Positions 25,402 to 34,838 of a DNA stretch of 64,000 nucleotides are shown here, piece after piece. Below the pieces are notes generated by a model. It made no database searches. It was not told where the DNA came from and was given only the letters and a program-made list of their open reading frames with translations. The DNA comes from Streptomyces sp. NBC_01304 (GTDB lineage Bacteria; Actinomycetota; Actinomycetes; Streptomycetales; Streptomycetaceae). The translations under genes were made by a program, and so were the position numbers. The stretch lies in contig NZ_CP109055.1 in the NCBI RefSeq assembly GCF_035975855.1, positions 7,874,001-7,938,000 on the forward strand, given 5' to 3'. Numbering within the stretch: the first letter of the stretch is position 1; every line of letters begins with the position of its first letter.

Positions 25402-26781
25402 CTACGAGAGCCGGCGGACCACATAGGCCCACCCCTGGTCCGCCGGCTCCTCGCCGACGTACTCCTGGTTCTGCAGATGGCACCAGGCCCGGATGTCGAG
25501 CTCGGCGACCTCGTCGTCGGACAGGACCGTCACCGTGCCGCCGACCGGCACGTCACCGATGACCTTCGCCAGCTCGATCACCGGAATCGGACACCGCTCC
25601 CCGAGCGCGTCCACGACCAGCGACTGGGCCCGCGCCGGCCGGACAGCCGCCACCGGCGCCCCGAGCTTCTCCCGTACGGACCCGACAACTCCCGGAAGTA
25701 CGGCCAGAAACTCCTCGACCACTTCGGCCGAGGTCCCCACGGGCAGCGAAACGCGGACATTCCCCTCGCTCAGCACCCCCATCGCCTTCAGCACATGGCT
25801 CGGGGTCAGCGTCGAACTCGTACAGGAAGAACCGGACGACACGGAGAAACCCGCCCGGTCCAGCTCGTGCAGCAGGGTCTCCCCGTCGACATAGAGACAC
25901 GAGAAGGTCACCAGGTGCGGCAGCCGCCGCTCGGGATCGCCCACGACCGCCACGTCCGGCACCAGCTGCGGCACCCGCGCCCGGATCCGCTCCGTCAACT
26001 CCCGCAGCCGCACCGCCTCCTGAGCGGCCTCGGCATGCACCGCCCGCAGCGAGGCCGCGGCGGCCACGATCGCCGGCAGGTTCTCGAACCCGGCCGCGCG
26101 CCCCGACTCCCGCTCGTCGAGCGGCCCTTGAGCGGCGAACCGCACTCCCTTGCGTACGGCCAGCAGCCCGACGCCCGCGGGCCCGCCCCATTTGTGGGCA
26201 CTCCCGGCAAGCAGCGACCAGTCACCGGCCACCGGCCCCCACGGCAGCGACTGCGCCCCGTCCACCAGGAGCGGCACCCCCGCCGCCCGGCACGCCTCGG
26301 CGACCTCCGCGACCGGCTGCACCGTGCCCACCTCGTGGTTGGCGCTCTGCAGGCACGCCAGCGCGGTGTCCGCGCGCAGGGCTTCGGCGTACGCGGCCAC
26401 GTTGACGCGGCCCGACCGGTCCACCGGCACCTGTGTCGCCGCGCCGTCCCGGCTCTCATGGTCGGCGGCCGAATGGAGCACTGCCGAGTGTTCGACCGCA
26501 GACACCACCACATGCCGCCCGACACGCCGCCGTCCCGCGAGCGCGCCCGCGATCCCGGAGTGCACCGCGCGCGTCCCCGAAGAGGTGAAGACGAGCTCGT
26601 CCGGGCGGCATCCCACCGCCTGTGCGGCGGCCTCCCGGGCGGCGTCGAGCAGCAGCCGTGCCCGCCGTCCCTCCTTGTACAGCCGGGCCGGATCGGCCCA
26701 TCCCTCGTCCAGCGAGGCGAGCAGCGCCTGGCGGGCAACGGGGTGCAGGGGAGCGGAGGAAGCGACGTCGAAGTAGGGCAC
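25402..26781 (-). CDS. Cysteine desulfurase (NifS-like) fused to a TusA/SirA sulfur-carrier domain
   Basis: 459 residues. The class V aminotransferase part (1-375) has the PLP Lys in LLAGSAHKWGGPAGVG (about 195) and the persulfide-forming Cys in SGSSCTSSTLTPSH (about 318). From about 385 a TusA domain follows: SLVVDALGERCPIPVIELAKVI, with Cys in the CPxPV motif that accepts sulfur from a desulfurase. Having donor and acceptor in one chain implies internal relay of persulfide sulfur to a later acceptor such as tRNA thiolation, molybdopterin or Fe-S assembly. It is convergent with the adenosine kinase gene (9 bp apart) and divergent from ctaC. Confidence 0.92.
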   Translation of the reverse strand: MPYFDVASSAPLHPVARQALLASLDEGWADPARLYKEGRRARLLLDAAREAAAQAVGCRPDELVFTSSGTRAVHSGIAGALAGRRRVGRHVVVSAVEHSAVLHSAADHESRDGAATQVPVDRSGRVNVAAYAEALRADTALACLQSANHEVGTVQPVAEVAEACRAAGVPLLVDGAQSLPWGPVAGDWSLLAGSAHKWGGPAGVGLLAVRKGVRFAAQGPLDERESGRAAGFENLPAIVAAAASLRAVHAEAAQEAVRLRELTERIRARVPQLVPDVAVVGDPERRLPHLVTFSCLYVDGETLLHELDRAGFSVSSGSSCTSSTLTPSHVLKAMGVLSEGNVRVSLPVGTSAEVVEEFLAVLPGVVGSVREKLGAPVAAVRPARAQSLVVDALGERCPIPVIELAKVIGDVPVGGTVTVLSDDEVAELDIRAWCHLQNQEYVGEEPADQGWAYVVRRLS

Positions 26782-26837
26782 GCCGTCACGCTACCGGGCG
26801 TCGCGGAGCGCCGGCCCGGGCCGCCCGAAGGCCTTCG

Positions 26838-26852
26838 CCGACTTACTGTCGG
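26838..26852. promoter_or_regulatory. Palindrome CCGAC-N5-GTCGG between desulfurase gene and ctaC
   Basis: The same arms with the same 5-bp spacing recur over the ctaE start (32263-32281). It is 57 bp upstream of the desulfurase-TusA start and 230 bp upstream of ctaC. Candidate shared operator; chance is not excluded. Confidence 0.35.
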
Positions 26853-26974
26853 TATCAATCAAGGGACCGTCAGTTGCCTGCTCAAGCGCGGGATTCAGGC
26901 CGGATTCCACCCCTTCGGGTCGCTGCTCGGCGCGTTGGGCACCCTCCCCGCGCGACCCCAAATAGCGTCCAGTA

Positions 26975-27003
26975 GGGTTTGGTCCGCATAAACATCCAAA
27001 CCC
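26975..27003. promoter_or_regulatory. Inverted repeat upstream of ctaC
   Basis: GGGTTTGG (26975-26982) and CCAAACCC (26996-27003) are perfect 8-bp arms around 13 AT-rich bases, 80 bp before the ctaC start. It could be an operator or an mRNA leader hairpin. Apart from this and the CCGAC palindrome, I see nothing else in the 301-bp gap. Confidence 0.45.
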
Positions 27004-27082
27004 CTGCCCGTACAGGGACCGGAGCCCGACCCGCCAACGGCCGAGCCCGGCCGATCGGGCGAGACTCTCGGGAAGGCGCTAC

Positions 27083-28057
27083 GTGAGTCCCAACGGCTCC
27101 GACCGCTCGTCGCGGCGCCCGATGCGGCGGAAGCTGCCGCAGGTGCTGACTGCGGGCCTGATCCTTGCGACCGCTACCGGTTGCGCATACAAGGACTTCC
27201 CCCGCCTTGGAATGCCCACCCCCGTCACGGAAGAGGCTCCTCGGATCCTCTCGCTGTGGCAGGGCTCCTGGGCCGCCGCGCTCGCCACGGGCGTGCTCGT
27301 GTGGGGCCTGATCCTGTGGAGTGTCATTTTCCACCGGCGCAGCCGCACCAAGGTCGAGGTACCTCCGCAGACCCGGTACAACATGCCCATCGAGGCCTTG
27401 TACACGGTGGTTCCGCTCATCATCGTCTCGGTGTTGTTCTACTTCACCGCACGAGACGAATCGAAGCTCCTCGGCCTCTCCGAGAAGCCCGCACACACGG
27501 TCAACGTGGTGGGCTTCCAGTGGAGCTGGGGCTTCAACTACGTCGAGGACGTCCCCGGTTCCGAGGGTGACGCCAAGACGAACAAGGATCTGGGAGCGAT
27601 CCCGGACAAGTTCAAGAAGGACTTCCCGGCCAACGCCGGCGGCGTCTACGAGGTCGGCACGCCCGGCACGGACACCCGCGGCAGCAAGGAAACGGGCGCC
27701 AAGAGCCCCGGTCCGACGCTGTGGCTGCCCAAGGGCGAGAAGGTCCGGTTCGTCCTGACCTCGCGCGACGTCATCCACTCCTTCTGGGTGGTGCCGTTCC
27801 TGATGAAGCAGGACGTCATCCCCGGCCACACCAATGTCTTCGAGGTGACTCCGAACCAGGAGGGCACCTTCATGGGCAAGTGCGCCGAGCTCTGCGGTGT
27901 GGACCACTCCCGGATGCTCTTCAACGTGAAGGTCGTTTCCCCCGAGGAGTACCAGAAGCACCTCGAGGACCTGGCGAAGAAGGGTCAGACCGGGTACATC
28001 CCGTCCGGCATTGAGCAGACGGACCCGGCCAGGAATGCGGAGAAGAACCAACTGTGA
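27083..28057 (+). CDS. ctaC: Cytochrome c oxidase subunit II (aa3 type)
   Basis: 324 residues, GTG start after GGGAAGG. A basic N-terminus and lipoprotein-type signal (LILATATGC) precede two transmembrane helices (about 53-73 and 98-118). The periplasmic-side cupredoxin domain has [10 protein letters not shown] and the CuA site [13 protein letters not shown] (two Cys, His, Met and Glu ligands, about 266-278). It takes electrons from the bcc complex cytochrome c; no separate cytochrome c domain is present, as is usual for actinobacterial bcc-aa3 supercomplexes. First gene of ctaCDF, with a GTGA overlap to ctaD. Confidence 0.97.
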   Translation: MSPNGSDRSSRRPMRRKLPQVLTAGLILATATGCAYKDFPRLGMPTPVTEEAPRILSLWQGSWAAALATGVLVWGLILWSVIFHRRSRTKVEVPPQTRYNMPIEALYTVVPLIIVSVLFYFTARDESKLLGLSEKPAHTVNVVGFQWSWGFNYVEDVPGSEGDAKTNKDLGAIPDKFKKDFPANAGGVYEVGTPGTDTRGSKETGAKSPGPTLWLPKGEKVRFVLTSRDVIHSFWVVPFLMKQDVIPGHTNVFEVTPNQEGTFMGKCAELCGVDHSRMLFNVKVVSPEEYQKHLEDLAKKGQTGYIPSGIEQTDPARNAEKNQL

Positions 28058-29787
28058 GCATCCTCAATGAACCCAAGGGTGTAGCCGCAGCTGACGACTC
28101 GTACGAGAACGAGCTCCCGGTTCGGCGCAGGCAGCCCGGTATTGCCGTGATCAAGTGGATGACCACCACTGACCACAAGACCATCGGCACGATGTACCTG
28201 GTCACGTCGTTCGTGTTCTTCTGCATCGGCGGTCTGATGGCGCTCTTCATGCGCGCCGAACTGGCCCGTCCCGGCACGCAGATCATGTCGAACGAGCAGT
28301 TCAACCAGGCGTTCACGATGCACGGCACGATCATGCTGCTGATGTTCGCGACGCCGCTGTTCGCCGGATTCGCGAACTGGATCATGCCGCTGCAGATCGG
28401 TGCGCCCGACGTGGCGTTCCCGCGGCTGAACATGTTCGCCTACTGGCTCTACCTGTTCGGCTCGATCATCGCGGTGGCCGGCTTCCTCACCCCGCAGGGT
28501 GCGGCCGACTTCGGCTGGTTCGCCTACTCCCCGCTGTCGGACGCCGTCCGCTCGCCGGGCATCGGCGCCGACATGTGGATCATGGGTCTGGCCTTCTCCG
28601 GCTTCGGCACGATCCTCGGCTCGGTCAACTTCATCACGACCATCATCTGCATGCGCGCTCCCGGCATGACGATGTTCCGGATGCCGATCTTCACCTGGAA
28701 CGTGCTGCTGACCGGTGTGCTGGTCCTGCTCGCCTTCCCGGTCCTGGCGGCCGCGCTGTTCGCCCTGGAGGCGGACCGCAAGTTCGGTGCGCATGTCTTC
28801 GACGCCGCCAATGGCGGGGCCTTGCTATGGCAACACCTCTTCTGGTTCTTCGGCCATCCAGAGGTGTACATCATCGCCCTACCATTCTTCGGAATCATTT
28901 CCGAAGTCATCCCGGTCTTCTCCCGGAAGCCGATGTTCGGCTACATCGGTCTGGTCGGCGCGACGATCGCGATCGCCGGTCTGTCCGTGACGGTGTGGGC
29001 GCACCACATGTACGTCACCGGCGGCGTGCTCCTGCCGTTCTTCTCCTTCATGACGTTCCTCATCGCCGTGCCGACGGGCGTGAAGTTCTTCAACTGGATC
29101 GGAACGATGTGGAAGGGCTCGTTGTCCTTCGAGACACCGATGCTCTGGGCCGTCGGCTTCCTGATCACCTTCACCTTCGGTGGTCTGACCGGCGTCATCC
29201 TGGCCTCGCCGCCGATGGACTTCCACGTCTCGGACTCGTACTTCGTGGTCGCGCACTTCCACTACGTCATCTTCGGCACCGTGGTGTTCGCGATGTTCTC
29301 CGGATTCCACTTCTGGTGGCCGAAGTTCACCGGCAAGATGCTGGACGAGCGGCTCGGCAAGATCACGTTCTGGACGCTGTTCGTGGGCTTCCACGGCACG
29401 TTCCTGGTGCAGCACTGGCTGGGCGCCGAGGGCATGCCGCGTCGGTACGCGGACTACCTCGCGGCGGACGGCTTCACCGCGCTGAACACGATCTCGACGA
29501 TCAGCTCGTTCCTGCTCGGTCTGTCGATGCTCCCCTTCATGTACAACGTCTGGAAGACGGCGAAGTACGGCAAGAAGGTCGAGGTCGACGACCCGTGGGG
29601 CTACGGCCGCTCGCTCGAGTGGGCGACGTCCTGCCCGCCGCCGCGGCACAACTTCCTCACGCTGCCGCGGATCCGTTCCGAATCCCCCGCGTTCGACCTG
29701 CATCACCCTGAGATCTCGGCGATCGACCAGCTCGACGCCGGTCACGGTGACAAGGCGCTCGCCGGTGGCAAGGAGGCCGGCAAGTGA
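28054..29787 (+). CDS. ctaD: Cytochrome c oxidase subunit I
   Basis: 577 residues, at least 12 transmembrane helices. Haem and copper ligands are in place: FTMHGTIM (haem a His, about 90), [13 protein letters not shown] (CuB His and the cross-linked Tyr, about 268-272), [10 protein letters not shown] (CuB His pair, about 317-318) and [10 protein letters not shown] (haem a3 and a His, about 401-403). It reduces O2 to water and pumps protons. Start and stop overlap the neighbours (GTGA), so subunit ratios are probably set by translational coupling. Confidence 0.98.
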   Translation: MSILNEPKGVAAADDSYENELPVRRRQPGIAVIKWMTTTDHKTIGTMYLVTSFVFFCIGGLMALFMRAELARPGTQIMSNEQFNQAFTMHGTIMLLMFATPLFAGFANWIMPLQIGAPDVAFPRLNMFAYWLYLFGSIIAVAGFLTPQGAADFGWFAYSPLSDAVRSPGIGADMWIMGLAFSGFGTILGSVNFITTIICMRAPGMTMFRMPIFTWNVLLTGVLVLLAFPVLAAALFALEADRKFGAHVFDAANGGALLWQHLFWFFGHPEVYIIALPFFGIISEVIPVFSRKPMFGYIGLVGATIAIAGLSVTVWAHHMYVTGGVLLPFFSFMTFLIAVPTGVKFFNWIGTMWKGSLSFETPMLWAVGFLITFTFGGLTGVILASPPMDFHVSDSYFVVAHFHYVIFGTVVFAMFSGFHFWWPKFTGKMLDERLGKITFWTLFVGFHGTFLVQHWLGAEGMPRRYADYLAADGFTALNTISTISSFLLGLSMLPFMYNVWKTAKYGKKVEVDDPWGYGRSLEWATSCPPPRHNFLTLPRIRSESPAFDLHHPEISAIDQLDAGHGDKALAGGKEAGK

Positions 29788-30182
29788 AGGTCCAAGGCAA
29801 GATGTTCATCTGGCTGGCCGTCTTCGTGCTGGCCATGGCCATCGTCTACGGCGTCTGGTCGAAGGAGCCGGTAGGCACCACGGCGCTCTTCCTCGCCTTC
29901 GGTCTCTGCATCATGATCGGCTACTACCTGGCCTTCACGGCCCGGCGCGTGGACGCCATGGCGCAGGACAACAAGGAGGCCGAGGTCGCGGACGAGGCCG
30001 GCGAGGTGGGCTTCTTCAGCCCGCACAGCTGGCAGCCGCTCGCGCTGGCCATCGGTGGCGCGCTCGCCTTCATGGGCGTCATCTTCGGCTGGTGGCTGAT
30101 GTACTTCTCGGCGCCGATCATCCTGATCGGCCTGTGGGGCTGGGTCTTCGAGTACTACCGCGGCGAGAACCAGACGCAGTGA
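29784..30182 (+). CDS. ctaF: Cytochrome c oxidase subunit IV, actinobacterial type
   Basis: 132 residues, GTG in a GTGA overlap with ctaD. Four transmembrane helices: [58 protein letters not shown] and [18 protein letters not shown]. The family is specific to actinobacterial aa3 oxidases and is thought to stabilise the complex. Last gene of the unit, followed by a strong terminator. Confidence 0.95.
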   Translation: MKVQGKMFIWLAVFVLAMAIVYGVWSKEPVGTTALFLAFGLCIMIGYYLAFTARRVDAMAQDNKEAEVADEAGEVGFFSPHSWQPLALAIGGALAFMGVIFGWWLMYFSAPIILIGLWGWVFEYYRGENQTQ

Positions 30183-30210
30183 GCCGCTGACCCGTTAACA
30201 CGCAGTATCG

Positions 30211-30254
30211 AAGAGGGACCCGGACACACCGTCAGATGTGTCCGGGTCCCTCTT
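30211..30254 (+). terminator. Terminator of ctaCDF
   Basis: 18-bp perfect stem (30211-30228 with 30237-30254) with an 8-base loop, ending in TCTTTTG. Confidence 0.92.
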
Positions 30255-30326
30255 TTGCCGCACTCGATGCCCCTCGTACGGGTCACTCGCCGCGCTGGAA
30301 CTGACGGGCGTTCATACCGTGTGATC

Positions 30327-31568
30327 ATGAATCACTCACCGCGAATCCGCACGGTTGTGAGTTGCACCTCGCTGGTGGTCGCCCTCGGTGCGGGGGCCAC
30401 GGCCTGCGGCAGCTCCGACGGCCACCCGCTCTCGGCGAAGCCGTACGACGCGGCCGGCCAGATCGCCTTCAACGGCCCTGCCGGGACACAGAAGGCGGAT
30501 CCGGAGAAGCCCCTGGAGGTGACCGCCCAGGGCAAGCACGGGCGCATCACCGATGTCACGGCCACCGACACCCTCGGCCGCTACGTGGCGGGCGAGCTGT
30601 CCGCCGACGGCAAGCGGTGGCACACCACGTCCCCGCTCGCCGCGGGCGCCCACTACACGGTGAAGGTCTCCACCGAGGACGAGGAGGGCTCCCCGGGCCG
30701 CAAGCTCCTGAACTTCGAGACCACGGCGGCCAAGAAGGCCCTGAAGGTCGAGTTCGGCCCTGAGTCGGGCACGTACGGCGTCGGACAGCCCGTCACGGCG
30801 AAGCTCTCCAAGCCCGTCAAGGGCAAGGAGGCGAGGGCCATCGTCGAGCGCTCCCTGACGGTGCGTTCGGAGCCCGCGACGCAGGGCGCCTGGCACTGGG
30901 TGGACAGCGAGACGCTGCACTACCGGCCCAAGGACTACTGGCCGGCCAACGCCAGCATCAATGTGAGCTCGCACCTCGACGGCATCAAGGTCAACGACAA
31001 GCTGTGGGGCGGCGAGTCGAAGCCCTTGCAGCTGAAGACCGGTGACCGGATCGAGGCTGTGACGGATGCCTCTTCGCACTACATGACCGTCTACCGCAAC
31101 GGCGAGGAGATCAACTCCATGCCGGTGACCACCGGCAAGCCCGGCTGGGAGACGCGCAACGGCGTCAAGGTGGTCCTCGGCCTGGAGTACGTGGTCCGGA
31201 TGACCAGCTCCGCCATCGGCGCCGCGGAGTTCTACGACAAGCAGGTCTACTACGCGACCCGGCTCACCGACAGCGGCGAGTACGTGCACGCCGCGCCCTG
31301 GTCGGTCGGCTCGCAGGGCTACGAGAACGTCAGCCACGGCTGCACCGGCATGAGCACGGGCGACGCCGCCTGGTTCTACGAGACGGTCAAGCAGGGCGAC
31401 TTGGTGAAGGTCATCAACAGCTACGGCGAGGACATGCCGGCCTTCGGCAACGGGCTCGGCGACTGGAACATGCCCTGGAAGGAGTGGCGCGAGGGCAGCA
31501 CCCTGCTCGCCGGCACCCGGGAGGGCCAGAGCCCCGTCGACATGGCGCGGCTCCGCCCGCAGATCTGA
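30327..31568 (+). CDS. L,D-transpeptidase lipoprotein (YkuD domain, LdtMt2-like)
   Basis: 413 residues from the ATG at 30327; in-frame GTG codons just upstream are alternatives and no clear ribosome site is visible. A lipoprotein-type signal ends near GATACGS. Two Ig-like domains follow (AQGKHGRITDVTATD..., KKALKVEFGPESGTYGVGQPV...) and then the YkuD catalytic domain with HAAPWSVGSQGYENVSHGCTGM, the active Cys lying in SHGCTG (about 336). It makes 3-3 cross-links in peptidoglycan. Its place between the two respiratory operons is, as I recall, conserved in Streptomyces. Confidence 0.93.
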   Translation: MNHSPRIRTVVSCTSLVVALGAGATACGSSDGHPLSAKPYDAAGQIAFNGPAGTQKADPEKPLEVTAQGKHGRITDVTATDTLGRYVAGELSADGKRWHTTSPLAAGAHYTVKVSTEDEEGSPGRKLLNFETTAAKKALKVEFGPESGTYGVGQPVTAKLSKPVKGKEARAIVERSLTVRSEPATQGAWHWVDSETLHYRPKDYWPANASINVSSHLDGIKVNDKLWGGESKPLQLKTGDRIEAVTDASSHYMTVYRNGEEINSMPVTTGKPGWETRNGVKVVLGLEYVVRMTSSAIGAAEFYDKQVYYATRLTDSGEYVHAAPWSVGSQGYENVSHGCTGMSTGDAAWFYETVKQGDLVKVINSYGEDMPAFGNGLGDWNMPWKEWREGSTLLAGTREGQSPVDMARLRPQI

Positions 31569-31586
31569 GCCCACCGCGTTCGCCAC

Positions 31587-31622
31587 TGAGCCCGTACGCG
31601 CCGAGGAGGCGGTACGGGCTCA
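31587..31622. terminator. Bidirectional terminator after the L,D-transpeptidase gene
   Basis: TGAGCCCGTAC (31587-31597) pairs with GTACGGGCTCA (31612-31622), with CGCC/GGCG extending the stem past a one-base bulge. Lies between convergent genes. Confidence 0.82.
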
Positions 31623-31681
31623 GAGGTGTGGTCAACATCCCAAAGGACTTCGGTGAGTCCGGTACGCGGGCGGCTGGGGGC

Positions 31682-32083
31682 TCAGGCCTCCACGGACAGC
31701 CTGCTGCGCAGCAGAGCGGCGAGCGCGGCCGCGAACTCCACGGGCTCGACGGGCAGCGTCACCGCGGCCTCGGCGCGGCTCCAGGTGGCCAGCCAGGCGT
31801 CCTGCGGGCGCCCGATGAGCAGCAGCACCGGCGGGGCCTGGAAGATCTCGTCCTTGAGCTGCCGGCACACGCCCATGCCGCCCATGGGCACGGCCTCGCC
31901 GTCCAGTACGCAGACGTCGATGCCGCCCTGGTCGAGTTCCTTGAACACCGCCGCCGGAGTCGCGCACTCGATGAACTCGACCTGGGGGACGTCCGCGGCC
32001 GGCCTGCGCCCCGTCGCAAGCCGTACCTGCTCGCGGGTGTTGGCGTCGTCGCTGTAGACCAGGACCGTGGCGGTCGGCTGCAT
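31682..32083 (-). CDS. Degenerate receiver-like protein
   Basis: 133 residues with the alternating fold and length of a response-regulator receiver: VLVYSDDAN (acidic pair 12-13), IDVCVLDGEAVPMGGMGVCRQL (candidate phosphoacceptor Asp61) and PVLLLIGRPQD. The switch Lys normally near the end is missing (TLPVEP), and there is no output domain. It may act by protein contact rather than phosphorelay. It is divergent from ctaE, which makes a role in oxidase expression or assembly possible but unproven. Confidence 0.72.
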   Translation of the reverse strand: MQPTATVLVYSDDANTREQVRLATGRRPAADVPQVEFIECATPAAVFKELDQGGIDVCVLDGEAVPMGGMGVCRQLKDEIFQAPPVLLLIGRPQDAWLATWSRAEAAVTLPVEPVEFAAALAALLRSRLSVEA

Positions 32084-32262
32084 GGTTCCTCCGTGACTGC
32101 GCTGTCTATCGGGGCGTGCTGGGTCTTGAACCGCTGGCCGGATGCTACTCCGTCCGACACCCCGTCAACACCGGTATGGACAGGCCTTCGATGGGCCATC
32201 CGGGCTGGACATGGGGCACGAACACTCCGAACGGCACCCCCCGGAGTGAGGGCGGGATAAGC

Positions 32263-32281
32263 GACCGACATAATGTCGGTC
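32263..32281. promoter_or_regulatory. Perfect palindrome over the ctaE start codon
   Basis: GACCGAC-ATAAT-GTCGGTC. The ctaE ATG is at 32273-32275, at the loop/stem boundary of the hairpin its mRNA would form. It could be a repressor site (arms shared with 26838-26852) or an RNA hairpin that limits initiation. Confidence 0.5.
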
Positions 32282-32893
32282 GTGGCGACAGCAATGACAG
32301 TAGACAAGGGTCACGCGCACCCGTCGGTCAATCGACCGAACCTCACCAGCGTCGGAACCATCATCTGGTTGAGCTCCGAGCTGATGTTCTTCGCGGCCCT
32401 CTTCGCGATGTACTTCACCCTGCGATCGGTTACGGGTCCCGATCACTGGAAGGAAATGGCCTCGAGCCTGAACTTCCCGTTCTCGGCGACGAACACCACG
32501 ATCCTGGTGCTCTCCTCGCTCACCTGCCAGCTCGGCGTCTTCGCCGCCGAGCGCGGGGACGTGAAGAAGCTCCGGATGTGGTTCATCGTGACCTTCATCA
32601 TGGGTTCGATCTTCATCGGAGGTCAGGTCTTCGAGTACACCGAGCTGGTCAAGCACGAGGGTCTCTCGCTCTCGTCCGACCCGTACGGCTCGGTGTTCTA
32701 TCTGACGACCGGCTTCCACGGCTTGCATGTGACGGGCGGTCTGATCGCCTTCCTGCTGGTTCTCGGCAGGACATACGCGGCCAAGAGGTTCACCCATGAC
32801 CAGGCAACTGCCGCCATCGTCGTGTCCTACTACTGGCACTTCGTCGATGTCGTCTGGATCGGCCTCTTCGCCACGATCTACATGATCAAGTAA
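32273..32893 (+). CDS. ctaE: Cytochrome c oxidase subunit III
   Basis: 206 residues from ATG 32273 ([13 protein letters not shown]...), with possible restarts at GTG 32282 and ATG 32294. Five transmembrane helices follow, with the typical [30 protein letters not shown] (conserved Glu), [23 protein letters not shown] and [21 protein letters not shown]. It supports the proton-pumping core. It heads ctaE-qcrCAB, which joins the oxidase to the bcc complex; 86 bp separate it from qcrC. Confidence 0.96.
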   Translation: MSVVATAMTVDKGHAHPSVNRPNLTSVGTIIWLSSELMFFAALFAMYFTLRSVTGPDHWKEMASSLNFPFSATNTTILVLSSLTCQLGVFAAERGDVKKLRMWFIVTFIMGSIFIGGQVFEYTELVKHEGLSLSSDPYGSVFYLTTGFHGLHVTGGLIAFLLVLGRTYAAKRFTHDQATAAIVVSYYWHFVDVVWIGLFATIYMIK

Positions 32894-32979
32894 TCGGGCC
32901 GTCCGCCCGGACACCGGGCAATCGTTCCGAACACAGTCCAGAAGCATCGACGCAGAAGATCCTGACACCGGGGTAATCC

Positions 32980-33789
32980 GTGAAAAAGCTCTCCGCACGA
33001 CGACGCCATCCGCTGGCGGCGGTCGTCGTCCTACTCCTCGCGCTGGCGGCCACCGGGGGGCTGTACGCCGCGTTCGCGCCGGCGGACAAGGCGCAGGCCG
33101 AAGAAACTTCCCAGTCCCTTGCCATCGACGAGGGCAAGAAGCTCTTCGCCGTCGGCTGCGCCAGCTGCCACGGCACCGGTGGTCAGGGAACCAGTGACGG
33201 CCCGAGCCTGGCAGGCGTCGGCGCAGCCGCCGTCGACTTCCAGGTTGCCACCGGCCGGATGCCGGCCCAGCAGCCCGGCGCCCAGGTGCCGAAGAAGAAG
33301 AACATCTACTCGCAGGCCCAGATCGACCAGCTCGCGGCGTACATCGCGTCGCTCGGTGCCGGTCCGGCCGTTCCCGAGGAGAAGCAGTACAGCCCCGACG
33401 GCGCCGACATCGGCAAGGGTGGCGAGCTGTTCCGCAGCAACTGCGCGCAGTGCCACAACTTCACCGGTGAAGGTGGCGCGCTGACGAACGGCAAGTTCGC
33501 GCCCAGCCTCGAGGGTGTGGACCCCAAGCACATCTACGAGGCCATGCAGACGGGCCCGCAGAACATGCCGTCCTTCCCCGACACGACGATGCCGGAGAAG
33601 GAGAAGCGGGACATCATCGCGTACCTTGACGCGGTCAATGGCGAGAAGACCGCGAGTCAGGGCGGGCTGAAGCTGGGTGGCCTCGGGCCCGTCAGTGAGG
33701 GTCTGTTCGCCTGGATCTTCGGTCTCGGCACGCTGATCGCAGTAGCCGTGTGGGTAGCCGCTCGGACCGCAAAGGCCAAGAAGTCATGA
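32980..33789 (+). CDS. qcrC: Dihaem cytochrome c subunit of the bcc complex
   Basis: 269 residues. N-terminal membrane anchor HPLAAVVVLLLALAATGGLY, two class I c-type haem sites, GCASCHGTGG (about 60-64) and NCAQCHNFTG (about 154-158), each with a distal Met region (GRMPAQ, NMPSFPDTTM), and a C-terminal anchor LFAWIFGLGTLIAVAVWVAA. In actinobacteria this dihaem subunit replaces soluble cytochrome c and passes electrons straight to CtaC. ATGA overlap with qcrA. Confidence 0.97.
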   Translation: MKKLSARRRHPLAAVVVLLLALAATGGLYAAFAPADKAQAEETSQSLAIDEGKKLFAVGCASCHGTGGQGTSDGPSLAGVGAAAVDFQVATGRMPAQQPGAQVPKKKNIYSQAQIDQLAAYIASLGAGPAVPEEKQYSPDGADIGKGGELFRSNCAQCHNFTGEGGALTNGKFAPSLEGVDPKHIYEAMQTGPQNMPSFPDTTMPEKEKRDIIAYLDAVNGEKTASQGGLKLGGLGPVSEGLFAWIFGLGTLIAVAVWVAARTAKAKKS

Positions 33790-34838
33790 GTAGCCAAGAC
33801 ATTCCAGAAGAGAACCTGCCGAGCGAGCAGGACCAGGCGCACGACCTGGAGAAGCGCGCGGAGAACCCGTTCGCCGACCCCGGGCTGCCGCCCCACGAGC
33901 ACCGTATCCAGGACATCGACGAGCAGGCCGCCAAGCGCTCCGAGCGCACGGTCGCGTTCCTGTTCACGCTGTCCATGCTGGCCACCGTTGGCTTCATCGC
34001 CAGCTACGTGGCCTTCCCGGTAGACAAGATCATCTACGTGTGGCCGATCGGTCACATCAGCGCGCTGAACTTCTTCCTGGGTCTGACCCTGGGCATCGCG
34101 CTGTTCTGCATCGGCGCGGGCGCGGTCCACTGGGCCCGCACCCTGATGTCCGACGTGGAGATGACCGACGAGCGGCACGCGATCGCGGCCGAGCCCGAGG
34201 TCAAGGCCAAGGTCATGGCCGACTTCAAGGCGGGTGCCGAGGAGTCCGGCTTCGGCCGGCGCAAGCTGATCCGCAACACGATGTTCGGAGCGATGGCCCT
34301 GCTGCCGCTCTCCGCCGTCGTCCTGCTGCGCGACCTGGGCCCGCTGCCGGAGGACAAGCTCCGGCACACCCGTTGGGCCAAGGGCAAGATGCTCATGAAC
34401 ATGAACACGAATGAGCCGCTTCGCCCGTCCGACGTCGCGGTCGGTTCGCTGACGTTCGCCATGCCCGAGGGCATGTCGGAGCACGACCACGACTTCCAGA
34501 CGCAGATCGCCAAGGCCGCCCTGATGATCGTCCGCATTCAGCCGGAGGACATCAAGGACAAGCGCGAGCTCGAGTGGTCGCACGAGGGCATCGTCGCGTA
34601 CTCCAAGATCTGCACCCACGTGGGCTGCCCGATCTCCCTGTACGAGCAGCAGACGCACCACGTCCTCTGCCCGTGCCACCAGTCCACCTTCGACCTCTCC
34701 GACGGCGCCCGAGTCATCTTCGGCCCCGCCGGTCACGCTCTTCCGCAGCTGAAGATCGGCGTGAACGAGGAGGGCTACCTCGAGGCGCACGGCGACTTCG
34801 AAGAGCCCGTCGGTCCTGCCTTCTGGGAGCGCGGATGA
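33786..34838 (+). CDS. qcrA: Rieske iron-sulfur subunit of the bcc complex
   Basis: 350 residues from the ATG in the ATGA overlap. Actinobacterial layout: a polar N-terminal region, three transmembrane helices (FLFTLSMLATVGFIASYVAF, LNFFLGLTLGIALFCIGAGA, MFGAMALLPLSAVVLL), then the Rieske domain with CTHVGCP (about 276) and CPCHQSTF (about 295), giving the two Cys and two His ligands of the [2Fe-2S] cluster. It accepts electrons from menaquinol. Confidence 0.97.
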   Translation: MSSQDIPEENLPSEQDQAHDLEKRAENPFADPGLPPHEHRIQDIDEQAAKRSERTVAFLFTLSMLATVGFIASYVAFPVDKIIYVWPIGHISALNFFLGLTLGIALFCIGAGAVHWARTLMSDVEMTDERHAIAAEPEVKAKVMADFKAGAEESGFGRRKLIRNTMFGAMALLPLSAVVLLRDLGPLPEDKLRHTRWAKGKMLMNMNTNEPLRPSDVAVGSLTFAMPEGMSEHDHDFQTQIAKAALMIVRIQPEDIKDKRELEWSHEGIVAYSKICTHVGCPISLYEQQTHHVLCPCHQSTFDLSDGARVIFGPAGHALPQLKIGVNEEGYLEAHGDFEEPVGPAFWERG

